Shown: positions 1-9,411, numbered from the stretch's first letter. The stretch is DNA of 64,000 nucleotides from Stramentimicrobium sp964433555 (GCA_964433555.1 CAYSRG010000009.1:12350-76349); one strand, 5' to 3'. A program made the numbers and translations. Notes: generated by a model not told the origin, from the letters alone.

Positions 1-2225
1 AAGATTTCTTTCCCAAAAATAATTCTTGCTCTTGTTAGAAAATTTCCATTAATGTCTTTTTTTATATTTTCTTTAGATAACTTTTTTATCATATCCTCTG
101 GTATTATTTCCCATGATTCACCCTCAGTATCAATTGATCGCCACTCTTCCTCTTTTCTATCTTCTGTAATATGCTTGAAAAAAGAAAAATCATTATCTTT
201 ACTAAAAAATAAAAACGAATCATGCCAAGTCGGAAATTTGTTACCTTCAGTTTTTATTCTTATTGATTTATTTATAATAATTTCATTTTTAAAATTTGCT
301 CTTCCAAATATTTCTTCCATTATTGGTCTTACAATCCAATTTCCATTGTAATCACAGCGAACAAAAATATTCCCCTTTTTATTAAGCCATTCTTTGGCAA
401 GTTGTAATCGATTTTCAAGCAATGTTGCCCAATTAGCATCTTTGTAATTAGTTCGATATAGAAATTGGTCCGAAGAATCTAAATTAAAAGGGGGATCAAT
501 ATAAATAGTCTGCACTTTTTCTTTAAGTTTTGGCAGGATTGTATTCAGAGCTTGGTAGTTCTCGCTTTTAATTAGCCAACCGTCTAAAGAATTATCTAAA
601 TCCTCAAATAGAGCTAAAATTTCAATCTCTAGGTCTTTGAAATATTTTGTATCTATAGGAAAATATTTATATTTGGGATCTAGATATTTGCCAGTTAGAT
701 TATTTTCTATGATTTCATTTTTATTAAAACTATCATCAATTATTCCCAACTCTTTCCATTCGTCAATTTGCTCATTTATATTTGGGTGCTTAATAATTTT
801 TTCTATTAAATTCCCCTCTACACTTCTTTTATAGGGGTTAGTGGTATCTAGAGGGGTGTCTGCGTTAGCAGACGGGGTGTTCAATTTATTCTTTAAAAAA
901 TCAACCACTCCTTCTAAGTTTTTCTTCACGTCTAAATCGGATAAATGAATAATTTTAAGCCCAAAATCTTTAAAATATTCATCCCTTCTTGCATCATATT
1001 CAATTTTTCCATCATGACTCAGACCATCAATTTCTATAACAACACCTAAATTTTTACAATAAAAATCAACAATATAATTGCCAATGATTTTCTGTCTGTC
1101 AAAATCTAAGCCTAATAACTGTTTATTTTTTATCTGTTTCCATAATAAAACTTCCGATAAATTCCCTGCTTTTCTTAATGCTCTTGCTTTTTGTTTTAGA
1201 TTTGGATTATAGGGTAATTCATTCCATTTTACTATCCCTGGATTAAACACCCCTTGATCCCCTCTCTCAGAGGGGAATTTTCCCCACCCTTTCATAGATG
1301 GATAATTTTTTACAATTCTGTCCAATGTTATTACATAGTTAGAATTCCTCACAAATTTGGGTTTATTCCAAATTTTAACCAGTTCATCCTCAAACTGGCT
1401 GATAAAATCAATTATTTTAAAGGAAATCTCTTTTAAAATTTGCAATTGTTCTATCCTTTTTTCCGTCCACTCGCTTTCCCCGGAAAAGACATACTGATAA
1501 AGCCACATATTAAATTGTTCTTTTAAAAATTCTTTCGCATTTTTATTGATAAAATAATCAACTTCGCTTTGTTTCTCAAAAACCCTGAATGCTTTTTCTA
1601 ATATATCTTCATTAACATCAATTCTTGCTTTTTTTAATGATTTCATAATCTCATTAAGCTTGGTAATTCGGCCTCTTTCTGAATACAAGACATTAAAAAC
1701 TGGCACTTTATCTTTCCTTATTTCTTTAAAGTCATATACAATATCTCTTTTTTCATTTGCTTTTTTATACTGCAGGGTAGAAACATCAAAGAAAAATCTA
1801 TATTCGCCTTTATCCTTTAATTCGTCATTTATATCAGCAGGCAAGTATACTTCTAAATTTTTAAAAATCCTATCTGTTTTGACATAATAGAGCATGTGAG
1901 TTTTCCAGAAGAACATTACATCCTTATCATCTGTATAGACTTTTTCATAAACATTCTTGTGGATTGGAGTGTACCTAAAATAAATTGAGCCACTCTCAGA
2001 AAAGTAGGATTCAAAAAAGGTGTAGAGTTTATCAAAAAGTTCTTCTCTAAAATGGGGGAGGAATTCAGTAGCTTTATTGATATCGTTTAAAAGTTTTGGG
2101 AAAACACCTTTTTCATAATACCTTGATTTGATACGCATTAAATTAATATAACCGGATTCTCCTTCTATATTGGCTCCTACAAAAATATCTTTTAATGCAT
2201 TGAAAAACTTTTGTTCTTTAGACAT
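1..2225 (-). CDS. Adenine-specific DNA methyltransferase (type III Mod-like) with inserted DUF559 endonuclease domain, 3' end outside window
   Basis: Reading down from an ATG at 2225 (GGGGTGG ribosome site just upstream) gives an uninterrupted frame to the window edge, about 740 residues, so the C-terminus is missing. The catalytic DPPFN motif (N6-adenine/N4-cytosine amino-methyltransferases) lies near residue 575 at about 485-497, followed by methyltransferase sequence (NIFVRCDYNGNW) typical of type III Mod-like proteins. Residues about 307-465 do not belong to the family: they form a DUF559/Vsr-like endonuclease module between palindromes. The flanking host sequence (LDRIVK before, LIEKIIKHPN after) would join naturally without it. 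A partner Res gene, if any, lies outside. Likely restriction-modification; specificity unknown. Confidence 0.85.
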   Translation of the reverse strand, partial: MSKEQKFFNALKDIFVGANIEGESGYINLMRIKSRYYEKGVFPKLLNDINKATEFLPHFREELFDKLYTFFESYFSESGSIYFRYTPIHKNVYEKVYTDDKDVMFFWKTHMLYYVKTDRIFKNLEVYLPADINDELKDKGEYRFFFDVSTLQYKKANEKRDIVYDFKEIRKDKVPVFNVLYSERGRITKLNEIMKSLKKARIDVNEDILEKAFRVFEKQSEVDYFINKNAKEFLKEQFNMWLYQYVFSGESEWTEKRIEQLQILKEISFKIIDFISQFEDELVKIWNKPKFVRNSNYVITLDRIVKNYPSMKGWGKFPSERGDQGVFNPGIVKWNELPYNPNLKQKARALRKAGNLSEVLLWKQIKNKQLLGLDFDRQKIIGNYIVDFYCKNLGVVIEIDGLSHDGKIEYDARRDEYFKDFGLKIIHLSDLDVKKNLEGVVDFLKNKLNTPSANADTPLDTTNPYKRSVEGNLIEKIIKHPNINEQIDEWKELGIIDDSFNKNEIIENNLTGKYLDPKYKYFPIDTKYFKDLEIEILALFEDLDNSLDGWLIKSENYQALNTILPKLKEKVQTIYIDPPFNLDSSDQFLYRTNYKDANWATLLENRLQLAKEWLNKKGNIFVRCDYNGNWIVRPIMEEIFGRANFKNEIIINKSIRIKTEGNKFPTWHDSFLFFSKDNDFSFFKHITEDRKEEEWRSIDTEGESWEIIPEDMIKKLSKENIKKDINGNFLTRARIIFGKEI
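858..873. repeat. Palindrome at one edge of the DUF559 cassette
   Basis: GTCTGC and GCAGAC form a perfect 6-bp stem around a GTTA loop. GGGGTG-like direct repeats flank it. It is read through in frame as coding sequence. Confidence 0.7.
1259..1275. repeat. Palindrome at the other edge of the DUF559 cassette
   Basis: CCCCTCT and AGAGGGG form a perfect 7-bp stem with a CTC loop. It is also translated in frame. Together with the palindrome at 858-873 it brackets the endonuclease module. Confidence 0.7.
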
Positions 2226-2792
2226 AAACCACCCCGAAATTTATTTTTCACTTATTACCATTAATATTAATGCTTTTATATTAACATACAATTCTGACTA
2301 CATCCTGTCAGGAATTATTTAAAATTTTTTAACATAGCAGTGTTCAGATTATTGGTGGGAAAAATACTACCATATGTTACTACTTTTATTACAACAACTT
2401 TTATTATTTTAACAAATTAAGGAACTAAGTTCCAGTTTTACAAAAAACCTACCGGTCTTCCAGTCACCCGGTCTACCATTCCAAAAAGAATCAAAAATAT
2501 CTACCAATTTACAGAACAATAAATACTGTAGGCATGAGTGAATGAGATTACTTCTTCACTACGCTCCTCGTATTGACAAAGAAGATGATGTTAAGTGCAT
2601 GAGGTTACTACGCTTGTCTTTTAACATTAGTTAAAGACCATGCTATCAATGAGAGTGGGTTGGATGAATTAGAAAAAAGGCTGTGCACTTTACATATTGA
2701 TATTTAGGTCAAGTTAGCCACTGGCAAGCAGTCCGTGGTAAGAAATGGGATTGGGGATTATCAAATAGATATGGGTAAAATTTGAAAATATC
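2226..2792. other. Gene-poor spacer with relic sequence
   Basis: No intact gene is visible between the divergent methyltransferase and FmdB genes. The left half is AT-rich. About 2535-2620 resembles a degraded interspersed palindromic repeat. A plus-strand stretch at about 2630-2760 reads as short open fragments (for example ESGLDELEKRLCTLHIDI then a stop) and may be the relic of a gene that I cannot identify. Confidence 0.5.
2535..2620. repeat. Degenerate interspersed repeat of the GTCATTGCGAGGAGCG type
   Basis: On the minus strand 2540-2575 reads close to the widespread interspersed element whose core is TGCGAGGAGCGTAGCGAC followed by GAAGCAATCTC, with several substitutions. A second, more decayed partial copy follows at about 2598-2620. 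The match is from memory of the motif and not from an alignment. Confidence 0.4.
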
Positions 2793-2821
2793 TTGACAAA
2801 TCTGTTAAAATGAAATATTAT
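2793..2821 (+). promoter_or_regulatory. Sigma-70-type promoter of the first fmdB-like gene
   Basis: TTGACA at 2793-2798 and TATTAT at 2816-2821 are separated by 17 bp. A GAAGGAG ribosome site and the ATG at 2859 follow. Confidence 0.75.
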
Positions 2822-2858
2822 TTTTAATCGGAAACTTAAAGAAGGAGCTGAAAAAAAT

Positions 2859-3167
2859 ATGCCGACTTATGAATATCAATGTAAAAAATGCAGTTATATT
2901 TTCGAAAAATTTCAATCTATAACTGAACCACCCATACAATGCTGTCCTAAATGCCAGGGAGAAGTATCTCGTTTAATCAGTAAGAATGGAAGCTTCATCC
3001 TGAAAGGAAGTGGTTTTTATAGCACAGATAACCGCAGGAGCAGCCTTCCCAAAGAAAGGTTAAGCAGCAGTCCTGATAAAGCCACCAAAAAAGATTCCGA
3101 TAATTCTAATGGCAATTTTAAACCTGCGGAGGGAAAAATTAAAAAAGAATCTGCCAGTGTAAAATAA
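2859..3167 (+). CDS. FmdB-family zinc ribbon protein
   Basis: A 102-residue protein beginning MPTYEYQCKKC, the hallmark of the FmdB (putative regulatory protein) family. Two CxxC pairs (C8/C11 and a CCPKC pair near 33-37) form a single zinc ribbon in the first 45 residues, followed by the usual S/K/D-rich unstructured tail. Family members are small zinc proteins of uncertain role; regulation is suggested by name only. The gene stands alone with its own promoter and a strong terminator. A second FmdB protein occurs at 35907. Confidence 0.85.
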   Translation: MPTYEYQCKKCSYIFEKFQSITEPPIQCCPKCQGEVSRLISKNGSFILKGSGFYSTDNRRSSLPKERLSSSPDKATKKDSDNSNGNFKPAEGKIKKESASVK

Positions 3168-3227
3168 ATTTCTCAACTCTTTTATTTCTCTAATTTATGA
3201 TTATTTTAAAGAATAATCTAGAAAATA

Positions 3228-3258
3228 AACCACACCTCAAGCGGTGTGGTTTTTCCTT
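3228..3258 (+). terminator. Rho-independent terminator after the fmdB-like gene
   Basis: AACCACACC pairs perfectly with GGTGTGGTT around a six-base loop, followed by a T-rich run. Confidence 0.85.
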
Positions 3259-3343
3259 TTTAGTAAAATCTTTTTTAGTTTTAGCAGGTAAAATTATAAA
3301 TTTAATCTATAGTAAAGATGTTGGTATCAATTTTTTTCATTCC

Positions 3344-3760
3344 TTACAGGGGGCTCTCTTCTTTTTTCTTTTTATCCAGTACCTTCTGAGAAAATTTTTC
3401 TAAATCAATTATAAACCGTTCTACCTTTCCCTCTCCTATTTTTTCCATTTCATCAAAGGCTGTTACGGTAAAGATAAGACGATTCTGAAAAACATCTATC
3501 AATTCTGCCTGGGCAGTGACAGTCATTCCCTCCGGTGTGGGTGCCAGATGCTTGATGGTAATGGAGGTGGCCACAGTGATGTATCCTGGCGGTAAAGCTT
3601 TTTTGACTGCTTCAATTGCTGCATTATCCATCAGAGAAACAAGCATGGGAGTAGCAAAGGAAGGGGGCATGGGCCTGGAAAATTTTTCGGCCATATTATC
3701 TGGACTAACCACCATCTGGGCAACACCCTTTAAACCTTTTTCTAAATTGAATTCTACCAT
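3344..3760 (-). CDS. Hotdog-fold thioesterase, FlK-like
   Basis: A 138-residue protein with the pattern of the fluoroacetyl-CoA thioesterase-like (FlK) hotdog family: an ATPMLVSLMDNAAIEAV helix, then a strand with IKHLAPTPEGMTVTAQAEL, then ERFIIDLEKF. The conserved His sits in IKHLAPTP. Such proteins hydrolyse small acyl-CoA esters in the cytoplasm; the substrate here is unknown. The ATG is preceded by AGGAGGTC. The gene is monocistronic or first before the ECF S component, which lies about 140 bp further upstream in transcription. Confidence 0.75.
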   Translation of the reverse strand: MVEFNLEKGLKGVAQMVVSPDNMAEKFSRPMPPSFATPMLVSLMDNAAIEAVKKALPPGYITVATSITIKHLAPTPEGMTVTAQAELIDVFQNRLIFTVTAFDEMEKIGEGKVERFIIDLEKFSQKVLDKKKKEESPL

Positions 3761-3900
3761 TTTGACCTCCTGACTTATTTTTTATTTTCTTGGGCAGAGT
3801 CTCCTATCTGTATTTATTATAACAAAATATGACTTTCAGTTAAATTAAGATATGGTGAGGGAAAGAACATTCTTTAGGAATTCTCTTATCAGGTAAGAAG

Positions 3901-4431
3901 CTATCCCTGATGATGGGCAACCTGAACCACTTTCCGACGAATAAAGGCATGGATGAGATAAGAGTATATCACTATGGTAATGGGTACACTGATTAGCCTG
4001 GGAATCATCAAGATTTGCCAGGGAATAGCGAAAATAATATGAAGACTGTAAGATATTAAGAATAGTTCGGTAATGCTGGTTGTTATTCCTACCGGAATAA
4101 GAATATTTATTATATTCTCTTCATTTCCTCTCAGCATACGGAATAGAACAACAGGAAGAATCCCACATAAAGCCGATATAACTGTAAAGTGTGGTATATA
4201 GGGACCTATCGGTTGAATAATATAACCCAGAAAATCTGAGATGGCACCAATCAAACCACCGTAGAAGGGGCCCAGTATAAAGCTTCCCAGAATAATGGGT
4301 AATTTACCAAAACCAATTCTTATTCCTTCCACTCCACCTATGGCAATTCTGATACTGGCTATACGGGAAAGTATTATACTCATAGCGACTAATAAACTAA
4401 CCAGAGAAATATTTCGGGTTGAGATGTTCAT
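3901..4431 (-). CDS. ECF transporter S component, folate (FolT)-like family
   Basis: A 176-residue membrane protein with about five to six hydrophobic helices. The early segment IRIGFGKLPIILGSFILGP followed by an aspartate-containing helix (GAISDFLGYII) is characteristic of substrate-binding S components of energy-coupling-factor importers, most like the folate group. It needs the shared EcfA/A'/T module, which is not in this window, so this is probably a group II system with a distant energizing module. Substrate assignment is by family resemblance only. Confidence 0.8.
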   Translation of the reverse strand: MNISTRNISLVSLLVAMSIILSRIASIRIAIGGVEGIRIGFGKLPIILGSFILGPFYGGLIGAISDFLGYIIQPIGPYIPHFTVISALCGILPVVLFRMLRGNEENIINILIPVGITTSITELFLISYSLHIIFAIPWQILMIPRLISVPITIVIYSYLIHAFIRRKVVQVAHHQG

Positions 4432-4565
4432 AACTTTTCAGTCCTTTTCTTTTTTTCTTTTTGACTCTTGTCTATAACTTTATTATAAGAGAATATAATA
4501 ATTATACAATATGGTAGAAAATTTATATCATAAAAGATTTCTCGCCACGAATCACAAATCACCAA

Positions 4566-5540
4566 TCACTCATTACTTATACCACTTCCGGCAACCTGTT
4601 TAAATAAATGTAGAAAATTTTTCCCCATAATTTTGTTTATATCATTTGGGCAATACCCATTTTGAGCTAATTTCTCTCTAATCCTAAAGACTTTATCTGC
4701 TCCATCCAATCCCTCAGGTAAAGTCCGACATCCATCAAAATCAGAACCCAAGCCGACAAAATCAACACCAACCAGATTCACCAGATAGTCAATATGAGTA
4801 ATAATATCATCTATGGTTGCCTTTCGTTTTTCCTTAATTAAAAAATCAGGCACATAGGTTACACAGATCAGTCCACCCTTTTCGGCTATGGCCTTAATCT
4901 GTTTATCCTTTAGGTTACGCCGGTGGGGACGGAGATGATAACAATTGGAGTGGGAAGCTATGACCGGATGACAGGTAGCTCTCAGTACACCCCAAAAACC
5001 GGATTCAGAAAGGTGAGAAACATCAATTAGCATTCTCAGACGATTCATCTCTTTTACTACTTTTTTACCAAAGGAAGTTAGCCCTCTTTTTGAATCCGGG
5101 TAATCACTGCCGTCGGCAATAGCATTACATTGATTCCAGGTTAGAGTTATTATTCTGACTCCCAAGCGATAAAAATTCCTGAGGTTATACAATTTGCCTT
5201 CTAATGCCTCTCCGCCTTCAATAGCCAGTATAGCGGCAATCTTATTAGCCGATACAATGGCTTTGATATCTTGAGGAGAGATAGCCAGTTCAATACTATC
5301 ATTGTTGGCTTTTAATTCCAGCAAGAGACAATCAATTAGCTGCAGAGCTCTGGTCAAAGAACGCTCAGGCTTAAATTGTTTCTCGATATAGATGGCAAAA
5401 ACCTGAACGTCAACCTTGCCTCTTTGTAAACGCGGGATATCAATGTGACCCTGAGAGGATAGTTCTCCCATTTTTTTCTTCTTTTTTAATAGGTCAATTA
5501 CTGTATCACAGTGAGCATCACATACTATATCATCTCTCAT
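4566..5540 (-). CDS. Membrane dipeptidase (renal dipeptidase family, peptidase M19)
   Basis: A 324-residue zinc dipeptidase. Metal ligands are seen in DAHCDT (residues 8-13), in AIEGGEAL, and in the VSHLSESGFW and ASHSNCYHLRPHRRN segments; the end carries GVDFVGLGSDFDG. The length is normal for M19 enzymes, which cleave dipeptides including those with a D-residue at the C-terminal position. No signal peptide is visible, so a cytoplasmic role in peptide use is likely. It is followed after about 75 bp by guaB upstream in transcription, possibly one transcript. Confidence 0.88.
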   Translation of the reverse strand: MRDDIVCDAHCDTVIDLLKKKKKMGELSSQGHIDIPRLQRGKVDVQVFAIYIEKQFKPERSLTRALQLIDCLLLELKANNDSIELAISPQDIKAIVSANKIAAILAIEGGEALEGKLYNLRNFYRLGVRIITLTWNQCNAIADGSDYPDSKRGLTSFGKKVVKEMNRLRMLIDVSHLSESGFWGVLRATCHPVIASHSNCYHLRPHRRNLKDKQIKAIAEKGGLICVTYVPDFLIKEKRKATIDDIITHIDYLVNLVGVDFVGLGSDFDGCRTLPEGLDGADKVFRIREKLAQNGYCPNDINKIMGKNFLHLFKQVAGSGISNE

Positions 5541-5615
5541 TGTTTAATTACACTTTCCTTAATTTTTTAATGCTCTACAATCATGGGCTATAGATTTTAA
5601 TTATAATAATTTATG

Positions 5616-7082
5616 CTATTCAAGCTCATAGTTGGGAGCTTCTTTAGTGATAATAATATCATGAGGATGGCTTTCTCTTAAAGCAGCATTGGTGATTTTG
5701 ATTAAACGGCTTTTTTCCTGTAGTTCTTTGATGTTTGCTGCACCACAGTAAGACATTCCAGCTTTCAATCCACCCATTAATTGATAAACGCATGTGGATA
5801 GTGGACCTTTGTAAGGTACCCTTCCTTCTATTCCTTCAGGAACCAGTTTGCTACTCTCATTATCTTCCTGGAAATAACGGTCTCGACTCCCCTCTTTCAT
5901 CGCGCCTATAGAGCCCATTCCCCTATACTCTTTATAACTTCTGCCTTTATAAAGCACTACCTCTCCCGGGCTTTCCTCGGTACCAGCAAAAAGGCTACCA
6001 ATCATTATGGAATCGGCACCAACCGCCAGGGCTTTACAAATATCACCGGAATAACGAATCCCACCATCGGCAATGAGGGGAATATTCTTTTCTCGACAGG
6101 CTCTGGTACATTCTTTAATGGCGTAAATTTGCGGCACTCCCACTCCTGTTACTATTCTAGTGGTACAGATAGAGCCTGGTCCGATACCTACTTTAATGGC
6201 ATCCACACCGGCTTCAATTAATCTCTTGGCACCTTCATAGGTAGCAACATTTCCACCAATCAATTCTATATCAAATCTTTTCTTTATTTCCCTGATAATA
6301 TTGAGTACTCTCTCCGAATCGGCATGAGCAGTATCTACTGCCACTATATCAGCATGAGCCTGAAGGATTGCTTCTACTCGCTGAAAGGTATCAGAAGAAA
6401 CGCCTACTGCTGCCCCAACTCTTAAACGGCCATTGGCATCTTTACAGGCATTGGGATACTGTCTGGCTTTCTCAATATCTTTAATAGTAATCAAACCTTT
6501 TAAGATATGATCTTCATCTACTAAGGGTAATTTCTCAATACGGTTCTGGTGCAGTATCTTCTTTGCCTCTTCCAGTGTAGTACCTACTTTACCGGTAATT
6601 AAAGGTTCTCTAGTCATTACCTGGCTGATTTGTATTTCCACATCTTCTAAAAAACGGATGTCTCTATTGGTCAAGATACCTACTAACTTTTTGTTATGAT
6701 TTACAATCGGAATGCCGGAAATATGATAATGTTGCATTAAAGCTACGGCATCTTTGGCCTTTTTATCTTCCGTTAAAGCTATCGGTTCCACAATTATTCC
6801 GCTTTCTGAGCGCTTTACCCGGTCAATTTCCCGTACCTGTTCCTGGATAGACATATTTTTGTGAATTATTCCGATGCCTCCTTCCCGAGCCAGGGCAAGG
6901 GCCAGACTTGACTCAGTTACCCGATCCATAGCAGCACTTACCAAGGGAATGTTCAGGGTAATATTCCGGGATAATGAAGTATGTAAATAAATTTCTTTGG
7001 GAATTAATTTGGAATTTTGGGGAACCAGTAAGACATCATCGAAGGTCAATCCATCTTCTTTAATTAACTTATTTTCCCACAT
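5616..7082 (-). CDS. guaB: IMP dehydrogenase
   Basis: A 488-residue enzyme converting IMP to XMP with NAD+, the committed step of GMP synthesis. The TIM barrel carries the catalytic loop GPGSICTTRIVTGVGVPQ with Cys306 and the GMGSIGAM flap region. A tandem CBS pair occupies about residues 95-210. Length and order match bacterial GuaB. No purine riboswitch is evident in the 190 bp upstream. The start is supported by GuaB-typical spacing to the GLTFDDVLLVP motif near the N-terminus. Confidence 0.97.
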   Translation of the reverse strand: MWENKLIKEDGLTFDDVLLVPQNSKLIPKEIYLHTSLSRNITLNIPLVSAAMDRVTESSLALALAREGGIGIIHKNMSIQEQVREIDRVKRSESGIIVEPIALTEDKKAKDAVALMQHYHISGIPIVNHNKKLVGILTNRDIRFLEDVEIQISQVMTREPLITGKVGTTLEEAKKILHQNRIEKLPLVDEDHILKGLITIKDIEKARQYPNACKDANGRLRVGAAVGVSSDTFQRVEAILQAHADIVAVDTAHADSERVLNIIREIKKRFDIELIGGNVATYEGAKRLIEAGVDAIKVGIGPGSICTTRIVTGVGVPQIYAIKECTRACREKNIPLIADGGIRYSGDICKALAVGADSIMIGSLFAGTEESPGEVVLYKGRSYKEYRGMGSIGAMKEGSRDRYFQEDNESSKLVPEGIEGRVPYKGPLSTCVYQLMGGLKAGMSYCGAANIKELQEKSRLIKITNAALRESHPHDIIITKEAPNYELE

Positions 7083-7272
7083 TAAAAATCACTCCTTTCC
7101 CTCTTCTTTTTTTCTGCAATTTCTTTCTGCTGCAGAGACATTGATAAAACTTTAAACAATCTTATCTTTTCTTAAATTAGATGTCAACCTGTATGGCACA
7201 TATTTCTATGGCTCCTCATTGAAAAAGGAATATTTAAGGGTAGAGGAATGCTTTTTAGATTATGGTACTCTT

Positions 7273-8037
7273 TTAAATATTTAGATGATAGATTATCTTA
7301 AGACCTTCCAAGGTAAGCAATGGATCAATTCTGTCAAATAGAGAAGTGCTTTTGCCTATCAATTCAGCATATCCCCCGGTAGCAATAACTATAGGCTTTC
7401 CCTTTAATTCCTTCTTGAAACGATCGATTAATTCTCTGGTTAATCCCAGATGACCAAGGTAAACACCAGACTGAATTGCCTGTATGGTATTGTGACCAAT
7501 AGCTTGTTCACATTTTTTCAATTCCACCTTAGGTAATTTAGAGGTTTTTTCAAATAAGGCATTACTGGATAGTTCCAGACCAGGTGCTATTGCTCCTCCA
7601 ATGTAATTTCCTTCTTTATCCAGGGCACAGAAAGTAGTAGCAGTTCCAAAATCAATAATAATGGCAGGGGCTCCATATAGCGCAAATACTGCCACTGCAT
7701 TTACTATTCTATCGGCACCAACCTCCTCAGGATAATCAGTCTTTATTTTGATATTCAGCTTAATTTTTGAGTTGACCAAAAGTGAATTAACATGGCAGTA
7801 TTCCCGGGACATCTTATTTAGGATCCAGATTAAAGGAGGGACTACACAGGATATTACTACTGCTTTTATATCACTAAAGGTCAGTGCCTTTTCCGCCAGT
7901 AAATTTTTAAAAAGCATGGCAAATTCATCTTCAGTCTTTCTTAAATCAGTAGATATGCGCCAGTGATTCTTTAATTTATCACCTTCATAGATACCAATAG
8001 TAGTATGGGTATTTCCAACATCAATTAATAATAACAT
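7273..8037 (-). CDS. coaX: Type III pantothenate kinase
   Basis: A 254-residue kinase of the acetate/sugar kinase-Hsp70 superfamily, performing the first step of CoA synthesis. It shows the phosphate-1 motif LIDVGNTHTTIGIY at the N-terminus, GADRIVNAVA, and IDFGTATTFCALD with GGAIAPG in the middle, and a C-terminal VIATGGYA segment. CoaX-type enzymes are not feedback-inhibited by CoA and use monovalent cations. It lies directly downstream of the two-component pair, with about 30 bp between. Confidence 0.95.
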   Translation of the reverse strand: MLLLIDVGNTHTTIGIYEGDKLKNHWRISTDLRKTEDEFAMLFKNLLAEKALTFSDIKAVVISCVVPPLIWILNKMSREYCHVNSLLVNSKIKLNIKIKTDYPEEVGADRIVNAVAVFALYGAPAIIIDFGTATTFCALDKEGNYIGGAIAPGLELSSNALFEKTSKLPKVELKKCEQAIGHNTIQAIQSGVYLGHLGLTRELIDRFKKELKGKPIVIATGGYAELIGKSTSLFDRIDPLLTLEGLKIIYHLNI

Positions 8038-8070
8038 ATTCCTTTTGCCTCCCTTATCACAATGATTCTG

Positions 8071-9411
8071 TTATTTTTCCGGTTTAATATCTATTTGATA
8101 TTCCTTTAACTTAAAAATTAGATTTCTCCTGCTAATGCCCAGAGCCTGTGCAGTTCTGGTTCTGTTACCTTTATTTTGAATAAGGCTTTTTTTGATTAAT
8201 TCCTTTTCCCTTTCTTTTAAGGTTCCGGCATTATGGCTGATATTTTTCTGCTCTAAAAAGAATAGCAATTCTTTATCTATCATATCACTATTACACATTA
8301 TGGATGCTCTTTCCATGATATTTTCCAGTTCTCTCACATTTCCGGGAAAGGAATAGTCTATCAATAAAGATATTCCTTCCGGGGAGATATGGGCAATGCG
8401 TTTATTTAAAATTTGATTATATTTTTTTATAAAATGCTGCAGCAGGAGAGGAATGTCCTCTTTTCTTTCCCTTAAGGGAGGGACATCAATATGAAAGACA
8501 TTAAGGCGATAAAAAAGGTCTTCCCGGAATCTATTTTCCTTAACCTCTCTCTCCAAATCCTTATTGGTAGCAGCTACAATTCTGGTATCAACCTTGATAC
8601 TGGTAGAACTTCCTACTCTTTCAAATTCCTTTTCTTGAACTACCCTTAATAATTTGGCCTGCGTAGCGACATTTACTTCTCCTATTTCATCCAGAAAGAG
8701 AGTCCCGCCATGGGCAATCTCAAATCTTCCTATTCTTCTGGAAGTAGCACCGGTAAAAGCTCCTTTTTCATGACCAAAAAGTTCACTTTCCAGTATATTG
8801 GGGGAAAAGGCTACACAGTTGGCCACCACAAACGGTTTATCCTTACGGGGACTATTCTTATGAATGGCACGGGCAATCAGTTCTTTTCCGGTACCGCTCT
8901 CTCCGGTAATCATTACTGTAGTGGGGAGAGGGGCAACCTTCTTTACCATCTCCAATACCGTCTTCATTGCTGAGCTCTGTCCCACAATCTCCTTGAAATT
9001 AAATCTTCTGTCTTCTTCCTCCCGAAAATATTGATTTTCATTCTTTATTTCATCCTGTCTAATAATGCGCTCCAGAGTCATTTTTAATTCATCTAAATCA
9101 AAGGGCTTGACCAGATAATCCATTGCTCCTAATTTCATGGCCTCTACGGCCTCCGGTACAGTGCCATATGCAGACATCATAATTATGGGCATATTGATAT
9201 CCATTTCTTTCATCTTTTCAATTACCTGTAGCCCGTTCATTTCCGGCATCCTTAAGTCTAAAAGAATTGCACTGTATTTTTCCTTCTGTACCTTTGCCAG
9301 TGCTTCTGCACCATTTGCTGCCTCATCAATCTCATATTGGTTTCCAGAAAGTACTCTCTTCAGCATTATTCTAATACTTTCCTCATCATCAACAACCATA
9401 ATTCTATTCAA
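8071..9411 (-). CDS. Sigma-54-dependent response regulator, NtrC family
   Basis: A 446-residue regulator in three parts: receiver (residues 1-115; acidic D8/D9, phosphoacceptor D52, K102), AAA+ sigma-54 interaction domain (about 142-375; Walker A GESGTGKE at 170-177 and the sigma-54 loop GAFTGA at 217-222), and a Fis-type helix-turn-helix (about 400-440). It should activate RpoN promoters when phosphorylated. Its start overlaps the end of the sensor kinase gene by 8 bp, so the two are translationally coupled partners. Target genes are not evident here. Confidence 0.95.
   Translation of the reverse strand: MNRIMVVDDEESIRIMLKRVLSGNQYEIDEAANGAEALAKVQKEKYSAILLDLRMPEMNGLQVIEKMKEMDINMPIIMMSAYGTVPEAVEAMKLGAMDYLVKPFDLDELKMTLERIIRQDEIKNENQYFREEEDRRFNFKEIVGQSSAMKTVLEMVKKVAPLPTTVMITGESGTGKELIARAIHKNSPRKDKPFVVANCVAFSPNILESELFGHEKGAFTGATSRRIGRFEIAHGGTLFLDEIGEVNVATQAKLLRVVQEKEFERVGSSTSIKVDTRIVAATNKDLEREVKENRFREDLFYRLNVFHIDVPPLRERKEDIPLLLQHFIKKYNQILNKRIAHISPEGISLLIDYSFPGNVRELENIMERASIMCNSDMIDKELLFFLEQKNISHNAGTLKEREKELIKKSLIQNKGNRTRTAQALGISRRNLIFKLKEYQIDIKPEK

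Larger units (their letters stand above)
829..1305 (-). mobile_element. DUF559 (Vsr-fold) endonuclease cassette inserted in frame in the methyltransferase
   Basis: About 158 codons interrupt the methyltransferase without breaking its frame. The core (about 885-1225) shows the DUF559 pattern: an LRKAGNLSEVLLWKQIKNK start, then RQKIIGNYIVDFYC, then VVIEIDG and a YDARRDEYFKDFGLKII end. This family has the fold of very-short-patch and related nucleases. The edges are hairpin-forming and give low-complexity peptides (TPSANADTPL on one side, GKFPSERGDQGVF on the other), as in stand-alone DUF559 elements. Exact borders are inferred from where the host protein's logic resumes. Confidence 0.75.

Noticed and set aside
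3197..3403. Plus-strand ORF after the fmdB-like gene
   Set aside because: It runs through the terminator hairpin at 3228-3258 and overlaps the thioesterase gene; no protein-like pattern.
4549..4572. AATCAC-type tandem-like repeat near the end of the dipeptidase gene
   Set aside because: Only about four imperfect six-base units; too short and degenerate to call a repeat feature.
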